Of a stretch of 11,100 bases of DNA, positions 5,072 through 11,100 are shown piece after piece. Every line of letters starts with the position of its first letter. The stretch's first letter is position 1. The notes beneath the pieces are model-generated. The model worked only from the letters and a program-made list of their open reading frames with translations, did no database searches and was not told the DNA's origin. Made by a program: the position numbers and the translations under genes. The stretch spans positions 1 through 11,100 of the forward strand of contig PNJM01000058.1 of NCBI GenBank assembly GCA_013821865.1, in the 5' to 3' direction. Source of the DNA: Rhodocyclaceae bacterium. GTDB lineage: Bacteria; Pseudomonadota; Gammaproteobacteria; Burkholderiales; Rhodocyclaceae.

Positions 5072-6805
5072 CTACCCGGTTACCTTCCGCACCAGCGCCC
5101 GCCCCACCATGCGCAGCCGCAGCGCCAGCGGAAAGCGCTTGAAGTTGGTCTTCACCGCGCCCCGGGTGAAGGCGGTGCGCTTCGAATAATCGATGTTCAC
5201 ATCCACGATCACCGGCCGGCCGGTTGCCGCGATGCGCCGCGCCTCGGCGATGGAGGCCTCTATGTCTTCGTTGCTGTCCATCATCACGCAGGCGGCACCT
5301 GTGGCGGCGGCCACGCCTTCGATATCGAGCGCGCCGAGGATGGAGCAGGGCTTGCGGTTATAGGGGATTTCCTGCGCCTGGGCGATCTGCGACAGCTCGC
5401 CGTCGTGAAAGACATAGAACACCACGCCCAGCCCCTGCATGGCGGCGGTGACGATCTCCATGCAGGTCATCATGAAGGCGCCGTCGCCGACGATGGCGAA
5501 CACCTCGCGTTCCGGCCGCGCGATCTTCGCGCCGATCGCTGCCGGCACGGCGTAGCCCATGCAGTTGAAGTCCGTCGGCACGATCAGGCAGCGCGACTGG
5601 TGCACCGGAAACAGCTCGGCGGTGAGATAGGTGTGGTTGCCGTCGTCCACCGAGGCGATGGCATCGTCGGGCATCTGCCGGCGCAGGGCCTCGAAGAAGC
5701 GCGCCGGGTTGACGCGGTCGCCGCTGTCGTGGGCGAACCACTCGTCGCGGTAGGCCTGCTTGTCGCGGCGGATCGCTTCATGCAGCGCGGCATTTGCGGG
5801 ACGCGGCTGCGTGCGCGAGCGCAGTTCGGCCAGCAGGGCTTCCAGCACCACGCGCGCATCGCCCTCGATGGCCAGCTTCGCCGGGTAGTTCTGGTTGAAT
5901 ACCGCCGGGTTGATGTCGACGTGGATCAGGTTCTCCGGCACCGTGACGCCGAAGCTGCCGGTGGCGAGTTCGCCGAAGCGCGTGCCTACGGCGAGCAGGC
6001 AGTCGCAGGCCTTGAAGGCGTTCTTCGCCGCCGGTACCGCAGTGGCGCCGAAGCTGAAGCCGGCATGCAGCGCATGTCTGGCCGGAAATGCCGAGAGCCC
6101 TTGCAGCGTGGTCGCGGCGGGCGCCTGCAGGAAGTCGGCCAGCGCCACGGCTTGCGCGGTGGCGTCGCACGCACCCCAGCCGACGAAGAGGCCGGGCCGC
6201 TTTGCCGCCAGCAGCAGGTCGGCGGCAAGGGCGATGTCGTTCGCAGCCGGCGCGGGGGCCGGCGGCGCAGGCGTGAAGACGGGCAGCTCGCCGACTTCCT
6301 CGGGGAAGAGCTGCAGGTTCACCGGCAGCTCGATGTACACCGGCCCCGGCTCGCCCGAGGTGGCGATGCGGTACGCCTCGAAGAAGGTGGGCACGATGTC
6401 CGCATGGCGCTTGAGGCGGAAGGTCGCCTTGGTCAGCGGGCGCATGTAGGCGTGCTGGTCGATCTCGTGCAGCTGGTAGCGCTTGTCGAGATCCGTGCGG
6501 ATGCCGCCGGTGATTACCAGCATCGGCACCCCGGCGAGGAAGGCCTCGCCGATGCCGCTCGAGGCATGGGTAAGGCCCGCCGCCGGCACGATGGCCAGCG
6601 TGCCGACGGTGTCGGAGACGCGGCTCACCGCATCGGCCATGAAGGCGGCGCCGCCCTCGTGCGTCACCAGGATGGGCGTGATCTTTTCCGAGTTGTTCAG
6701 CTCGTCGTAGAACTCGGTGTTGTGCACGCCGGGGATGCCGAAGGTGTAGCGCACGCCGAGCTGTTCCAGGGCGTATACGGCGAGCCAGGCTCCGGTCTTC
6801 TTCAT
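5072..6805 (-). CDS. Acetolactate-synthase-like thiamine-diphosphate-dependent enzyme
   Basis: A 577-aa cytoplasmic enzyme of the ThDP-dependent decarboxylase/synthase superfamily. The N-terminal pyrimidine-binding domain (about 1-170) has FGIPGVHNTEFYDEL and the conserved catalytic Glu50 in THEGGAAFMAD. The central domain (about 190-330) includes LFVGWGA and LIHVDIN. The C-terminal diphosphate-binding domain (about 360-545) has GDGAFMMTCMEIVTAA near residue 440. The motif normally ends in Asn-Asn, but here it reads FHDGELSQIAQ, so Asp takes the place of the metal-binding Asn. Family members condense or cleave 2-keto acids or 2-hydroxyacyl-CoA; the substrate is not readable here. The gene follows an FAD dehydrogenase by 10 bases on the same strand and has AGGAGA just before its ATG. 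It converges on the cytochrome gene with an 18-base gap. Acetolactate synthase itself is unlikely without a regulatory-subunit gene beside it. Confidence 0.85.
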   Translation of the reverse strand: MKKTGAWLAVYALEQLGVRYTFGIPGVHNTEFYDELNNSEKITPILVTHEGGAAFMADAVSRVSDTVGTLAIVPAAGLTHASSGIGEAFLAGVPMLVITGGIRTDLDKRYQLHEIDQHAYMRPLTKATFRLKRHADIVPTFFEAYRIATSGEPGPVYIELPVNLQLFPEEVGELPVFTPAPPAPAPAANDIALAADLLLAAKRPGLFVGWGACDATAQAVALADFLQAPAATTLQGLSAFPARHALHAGFSFGATAVPAAKNAFKACDCLLAVGTRFGELATGSFGVTVPENLIHVDINPAVFNQNYPAKLAIEGDARVVLEALLAELRSRTQPRPANAALHEAIRRDKQAYRDEWFAHDSGDRVNPARFFEALRRQMPDDAIASVDDGNHTYLTAELFPVHQSRCLIVPTDFNCMGYAVPAAIGAKIARPEREVFAIVGDGAFMMTCMEIVTAAMQGLGVVFYVFHDGELSQIAQAQEIPYNRKPCSILGALDIEGVAAATGAACVMMDSNEDIEASIAEARRIAATGRPVIVDVNIDYSKRTAFTRGAVKTNFKRFPLALRLRMVGRALVRKVTG

Positions 6806-6815
6806 GACTTTTCTC

Positions 6816-8432
6816 CTATGTGCTTGCCTTGCCGGCGATCGATTGCCCCGCCGCCCGGCCGGTCAGAATGCAGCAGCCGAGGAAGGTGCCTTCCAGCGCG
6901 CGCAGGCCGTGGCTGCCGCCGCCGCCGAAACCGGTCGCTTCGCCCGCCGCATACAGGCGCGGGATCGGCCGGCCGGCCGGGTCGAGCACGCGGCTTTCCA
7001 GGTCGGTCTGGATGCCGCCCAGGCTCTTGCGGCTGACGATGAACTCGCGGATGGCGATGAGCGGCAGCGCGTTGGTGTCGAGGATCTTCTGGAACTTGCA
7101 GGTGCGGATGCGATCCCCCTTCCATTGCCGCACGTAGGCGATGCGCCGCAGCTGCTCGTCGTTGTGGAAGGTCTCGCCGCGCTCGATCTGCGCATCGTAG
7201 CGGTTGATCGCCTCGCTCACGGCATCCAGCCGCACCGCGTCGTCGCCCTGCAGGGCATTCATTTTTTCCACCAGGTCGGGCAGCGAGCCGGCGACGACGA
7301 AGTCCTCGCAGTTCCCCAGCATCTGATCCACCAGCCAGCGGTTGCCGAAGAGCAGGTCGCGCAGGAAGGCCAGCTTCTTCTTGTCGCGGATGGACGGGTT
7401 GAATTCGGCGCCGGAGACGGCCAGCTCCTTCAGCGCGATCTTGCGGTTGAGCAGCTGCCAGGAATACTGCCGCTCCTCGGCGCAGATGCGTGTCACCAGC
7501 TCGCGCGTGTCGAAGCCCGTCACCAGCGGCTGCGGGCCGATGCGGCGGCCTTCCCAGTTCAGCCACAGCGCCGAGCGCGGCGGCACCAGGGACAGGCCGT
7601 GGCCGGGCTTGCGCGGCCTCCAGTGGTGCACGCCGGCGGCGTAGTCCCACATCTTGTCCAGATGCGTGATGTTGCCGCCCATCGCCTGCACGGCATCGTG
7701 CAGGCGGCCGTCGGCGTAGCGGTGCGAGCCGTTGAGGATTGTTTCCGGCGGCGTGCGCCAGTCGGCATGCCAGTGCCGGCGCACCCGCTCGATGTTGCCG
7801 TTGATGCCGCCGGCGGCCACCACCAGGCAGTCGCCGAACGCCTCGAAGGGCTCACCGTCCGGCTCCATTGCGCCGCTGCAGCCGCTGATGTCGCCCATCA
7901 GCGTGCACAGGCCGTCGACCCGGTGGTTGAAATGAACGGTGAGTTTGCCCGCGTTGGCGTGGCCGCGCAGGCGCGCGATGAGTTGCACGGCGAGTTCGCG
8001 GCCGGTGCCCCAGACGATGTGGAAGCGCGGCACCGAGTTGCCCGGCGTGAACTGGCCGCGCTCGACCCAGTGCGGCACGGGGAAGAAGCCGATGCCGCGC
8101 GCCTTGAGCCACTGGTAGACGTCAGGATTGCAGCGGTGCGTGTAGGCCTCGGCCCAGCGCCGCGGCCAGTGGTCGTCGGGGCCGAACTCGGCGAAGGAGC
8201 ACCAGTCCGAGAAGGCCAGCTGCGGGGAATCCTTGATGCCGGCGCGCCGCTGCTCGCCGCTGCCGACGATGAAAATGCCGCCGAAGCTCTCCCTGGCCAG
8301 GCCGCCGAGATTCTCCTCGCCGTCGCGGTCGAGGATGGTCACGCTCTTGCCGGCGTCGAGCAGCTCCAGCGCCGCGGCGATCCCCGCCAGGCCGCCACCG
8401 ATGATGACGGCGTCGCTCTTGTAGGTGCGCAT
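6816..8432 (-). CDS. FAD-binding dehydrogenase, KstD-like (COG3573 type)
   Basis: A 538-aa flavoprotein of the fumarate reductase/3-ketosteroid dehydrogenase superfamily, close in layout to the predicted oxidoreductases of COG3573. The N-terminal dinucleotide-binding motif is VIIGGGLAGIAAALELLDAG (GxGxxG at residues 12-17), followed by ILDRDGEENLGGLARESFGG. The C-terminal FAD signature is RLYAAGEATGFGGGGSHGLR and EGTFLGC. There is no signal peptide or haem domain, so it is probably cytoplasmic. The frame is open upstream to about 9200, but the ATG at 8432 is the true start: it has GGAGGGGA just upstream and begins directly before the first flavin-binding strand. It is the first gene of a two-gene operon with the ThDP enzyme and is transcribed away from the bactofilin gene. 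The substrate is unknown; a ketone or enoyl-type dehydrogenation is the family's usual reaction. Confidence 0.87.
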   Translation of the reverse strand: MRTYKSDAVIIGGGLAGIAAALELLDAGKSVTILDRDGEENLGGLARESFGGIFIVGSGEQRRAGIKDSPQLAFSDWCSFAEFGPDDHWPRRWAEAYTHRCNPDVYQWLKARGIGFFPVPHWVERGQFTPGNSVPRFHIVWGTGRELAVQLIARLRGHANAGKLTVHFNHRVDGLCTLMGDISGCSGAMEPDGEPFEAFGDCLVVAAGGINGNIERVRRHWHADWRTPPETILNGSHRYADGRLHDAVQAMGGNITHLDKMWDYAAGVHHWRPRKPGHGLSLVPPRSALWLNWEGRRIGPQPLVTGFDTRELVTRICAEERQYSWQLLNRKIALKELAVSGAEFNPSIRDKKKLAFLRDLLFGNRWLVDQMLGNCEDFVVAGSLPDLVEKMNALQGDDAVRLDAVSEAINRYDAQIERGETFHNDEQLRRIAYVRQWKGDRIRTCKFQKILDTNALPLIAIREFIVSRKSLGGIQTDLESRVLDPAGRPIPRLYAAGEATGFGGGGSHGLRALEGTFLGCCILTGRAAGQSIAGKAST

Positions 8433-8561
8433 GATGTCCCCTCCATCCCGGGCGCAGGCCGGCGCCCGGCGCGGGCGGTTGTTATTGGTCTGCTGCCGAG
8501 GTGTGCCCGCAGGGGGAAGGATAGCGCAACGCGGGCGCCGATGCAGTTGCTCCGTGCCAGG

Positions 8562-8577
8562 GTCGTTTCGCAACGAC
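8562..8577. promoter_or_regulatory. Inverted repeat, possible operator
   Basis: GTCGTT and AACGAC form a perfect 6-base dyad around a 4-base centre (TCGC). It lies about 130 bases upstream of the FAD dehydrogenase start and about 225 bases upstream of the bactofilin start, a position where a regulator could act on the - strand operon. No regulator gene is in the window and the motif matches none I know, so the operator call is tentative. Confidence 0.3.
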
Positions 8578-8738
8578 AAGCCAAGTCCGTGTCCGGCAAG
8601 GCTTAGTGCCAAACGGCGCTGTTTGCGTCGGCGGGAGACGACAGTTTTCAGGGAGTTCTTTCGCGGGTCGCGGCCCCATGCGGCTGATCCATTGGAGGAA
8701 GTCCCGCCAGGCACGCCGCTTGCATAGGTGATGGCAGG

Positions 8739-8759
8739 CGCCGGAAACATTTTCCGGCG
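8739..8759 (+). promoter_or_regulatory. Perfect 9-base hairpin upstream of the bactofilin gene
   Basis: CGCCGGAAA and TTTCCGGCG form a perfect 9-base-pair stem around the trinucleotide CAT, ending 42 bases before the bactofilin ATG. No T run follows, so it is not a classical intrinsic terminator. It may be a 5'-leader structure or a dyad operator covering the promoter. The spacing leaves the ribosome-binding site at 8791-8797 free. Confidence 0.45.
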
Positions 8760-8801
8760 TCGCTGCAAGGATGTGCTGTGCCATTCAATCAAGGAGTCAC
8801 T

Positions 8802-9404
8802 ATGCTCGACAAGATGCATCTCTTCGGCAAACAGAATGATCCGCAAACCGCCCAGAAGCCCGCCACTCCCGGAGTCAGGAAGCCCGCCGAGCCCGCCCCG
8901 GCGCCGGCCAGGGCCGAGCCGGCGCCGCCAGCGGTGGCGACACCGGCCAAAGCAGCGGACAAGTCCGAGGATTTCCAGGGCAGCAAGCTGACCGTCGGCC
9001 CCGGCGTCAAGCTCAAGGGCGCGGAGATCGCCGACTGCGGCACCCTCGTCGTCGAGGGGCGGGTCGAGGCAGTGGTGGACAGCCAGGCGATCCAGATCGC
9101 CGCGCAAGGCTCGTTCTCGGGGAATGTGGTTATCGATGTCGCCGAGATCCAGGGCCGCTTCGACGGCGATCTGACCGCGCGCAAGCGGCTCGTGATTCAC
9201 TCGACCGGGCGCGTCTCCGGCAAGATCCGCTACGGCAAGATCGTCATCGAGGAGGGCGGCGAGCTCTCCGGCGATGTGCGCTCGCTTGCCTCCGAGCAGG
9301 TTGTTGCCGCCCCCGTGTCGGCCGCTCCCGACGAAGCCAGGCGGCCGGAACTGGTCAGCGCGGACCTGGCCGTAGCCAGGGCCAGGTCGGTTTTCTCGAA
9401 GTAA
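8802..9404 (+). CDS. Bactofilin (polymer-forming cytoskeletal protein)
   Basis: A 200-aa protein with the bactofilin (DUF583) layout. A disordered N-terminal tail of about 58 residues is rich in Pro, Ala and Lys. Then a beta-helical core spans about 62-162, where short strands alternate with Gly turns (LTVGPGVKLKG, LVVEGRVEA, GSFSGNVV, GRFDGDLT, GRVSGKI, GELSGDV). A C-terminal tail of about 38 residues follows. Bactofilins self-assemble without nucleotides into filaments that localise cell-wall enzymes or polar structures and associate with the membrane. The ATG at 8802 is preferred over the in-frame ATG at 8778 because AAGGAGT (8791-8797) sits 4-5 bases ahead of it. No peptidase or other morphogenesis gene adjoins it here, so its particular role is open. 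It appears to be monocistronic, with a hairpin after the stop. Confidence 0.92.
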   Translation: MLDKMHLFGKQNDPQTAQKPATPGVRKPAEPAPAPARAEPAPPAVATPAKAADKSEDFQGSKLTVGPGVKLKGAEIADCGTLVVEGRVEAVVDSQAIQIAAQGSFSGNVVIDVAEIQGRFDGDLTARKRLVIHSTGRVSGKIRYGKIVIEEGGELSGDVRSLASEQVVAAPVSAAPDEARRPELVSADLAVARARSVFSK

Positions 9405-9419
9405 GCCAAGCCTCCCGGC

Positions 9420-9442
9420 ACGGGCGCCGCGCAGGCGCCCGT
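9420..9442 (+). terminator. GC-rich hairpin after the bactofilin gene, terminator-like
   Basis: ACGGGCGCC and GGCGCCCGT form a perfect 9-base-pair stem with a 5-base loop (GCGCA), starting 15 bases after the bactofilin stop. Stem strength and position suit a transcription terminator, but what follows is a C-rich run rather than a T run, so termination efficiency is uncertain. Confidence 0.5.
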
Positions 9443-9507
9443 ACGCCCCCTTGCCTCCTCCTGCAAGGATTCTTCACGGCATAGCCGGCTCAAAATCCCT
9501 GCGCTGC

Positions 9508-10832
<1,325 letters not shown>

Positions 10833-10852
10833 GGCAAGAGGCAAGGCCAACC

Positions 10853-11100
10853 ATGGAATTCTTCGAAACATTCGGCTGGCGCGAGGCGGTGATCGGCATG
10901 GCCGCCCTGGTCGGCATCTACGCCGGCATCATCATCATCCGGCTCTCCCGCGTGTCTCGGCCGAAACAGGACGCAGAACCCGCGTGGAAGCAGGACGCAA
11001 AACCCGCGTGGAAGCAGGATCCGGCCGAGTTCGGGGAGCAGGTCTTCAGGAGCGGCGTCGAGGCGGAGTTGAAGGATCTGCGCGAGCAGGTCGTCGCCTT
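10853..11100 (+). CDS. Single-span membrane protein with internal repeat, unknown function (partial, runs off the window)
   Basis: The first 82 codons of a gene that begins 20 bases after the sulfhydrylase, with AAGG at 10843-10846 before the ATG. Residues 9-30 (WREAVIGMAALVGIYAGIIIIR) include one membrane helix near the N-terminus. Next comes a charged linker with a tandem repeat (KQDAEPAW, KQDAKPAW, then KQDPAEF), and then an acidic segment, VEAELKDLREQVVAF, that looks like the start of a coiled coil. I do not recognise the family. The layout, an N-terminal anchor and a cytoplasmic helical part, suggests a scaffold or regulator. The tight spacing suggests co-transcription with the sulfhydrylase. 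Confidence 0.75.
   Translation, partial: MEFFETFGWREAVIGMAALVGIYAGIIIIRLSRVSRPKQDAEPAWKQDAKPAWKQDPAEFGEQVFRSGVEAELKDLREQVVA
10964..11011 (+). repeat. 24-base tandem repeat, two full copies inside a coding region
   Basis: Two adjacent 24-base units (10964-10987 and 10988-11011) differ at only two positions, and a third begins at 11012 with AAGCAGGA. The unit is a multiple of three and encodes KQDAEPAW then KQDAKPAW, so copy-number change would keep the frame. Confidence 0.85.

Larger units (their letters stand above)
8433..8801. other. Divergent intergenic region (369 bases)
   Basis: This stretch separates the FAD dehydrogenase (- strand) from the bactofilin (+ strand) and must hold promoters for both. 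It contains two inverted repeats (8562-8577 and 8739-8759), listed separately. I see no convincing -35/-10 pair on either strand. A + strand open frame (8425-8727) lacks a ribosome-binding site and has Arg/Pro-rich composition typical of a shadow frame, so no gene is called. No tRNA-like or riboswitch-like structure was recognised. Confidence 0.7.

Noticed and set aside
5064..5079. CCGGG/CCCGG 5-base stem between the convergent genes as a bidirectional terminator
   Set aside because: The stem is short, overlaps the ThDP gene's stop codon and lacks a T run on either side; too weak to call.
5072..6805. Sulfoacetaldehyde acetyltransferase (Xsc) as identity of the ThDP enzyme, suggested by the sulfur context
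   Set aside because: The gene lies in a separate operon on the opposite strand, and no Xsc-specific feature or neighbouring phosphotransacetylase or sulfonate gene is visible.
8541..8562. TGGCACG-containing sequence on the - strand as a sigma-54 promoter
   Set aside because: The downstream GC element is two bases off the required spacing.
5405..8606. Long + strand open frames (5405-7036 and 6804-8606) opposite the ThDP and FAD genes
   Set aside because: Their translations are Arg/Gly/Ala/His-rich without domain patterns, they overlap each other and lie antisense to clearly recognisable enzymes. They are GC-rich shadow frames.
8433..9200. Upstream extension of the FAD dehydrogenase frame to about 9200
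   Set aside because: The extension is antisense to the bactofilin and has no domain features. The ATG at 8432 has a ribosome-binding site and directly precedes the flavin-binding motif.

Overview
The window is about 11.1 kb of GC-rich bacterial chromosome, densely coding, with short operon spacings and periplasmic c-type cytochrome and rhodanese genes. Gene content and codon use suggest a proteobacterium, most likely a sulfur-metabolising betaproteobacterium of the Rhodocyclales type. That placement is an inference from gene content, not from a marker gene.

Region 1 (1-5053, + strand) is one continuous sulfur-handling gene train that begins upstream of the window. In order it holds: the tail of a membrane protein (probably the first half of a two-gene YeeE/YedE transporter); a YeeE/YedE half-transporter with conserved cysteines; a TusA-like sulfur carrier; three tiny single-span membrane proteins (70, 30 and 91 aa); a membrane-anchored tandem rhodanese without catalytic cysteines; two DsrE-like proteins (one Cys-rich, one Cys-free); a 63-aa orphan; a secreted tandem rhodanese with an intact active-site Cys; and a secreted c-type cytochrome. 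Intergenic distances run from overlaps (ATGA, TGATG, ATAA) to about 25 bases, so co-transcription and translational coupling are likely. The set reads as a module that handles sulfane sulfur (thiosulfate or persulfide) at the periplasm, imports it, and passes it along cytoplasmic carriers, with a cytochrome available for electrons. The 91-aa membrane protein ends in a flexible Ala/Gly/Pro tail closing with Gly-Gly-Cys, which recalls the sulfur-carrying swinging arm of SoxY. This is the most interesting candidate for an undescribed component.

Region 2 (5072-8432, - strand) is a two-gene operon convergent to region 1: an FAD-binding dehydrogenase of the KstD-like/COG3573 type, followed 10 bases later by an acetolactate-synthase-like thiamine-diphosphate enzyme. 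The substrate is unknown.

Region 3 (8433-8801) is a 369-base divergent intergenic region with two good inverted repeats. It is followed on the + strand by a bactofilin (8802-9404), a terminator-like hairpin, an extended -10 promoter, an O-acetylhomoserine sulfhydrylase (metY-type, 9546-10832) and the start of a single-span membrane protein that runs off the window. The sulfhydrylase consumes sulfide to make homocysteine, so it is thematically linked to region 1 but separately transcribed. No tRNA, rRNA, CRISPR array, insertion sequence or integrase was recognised.
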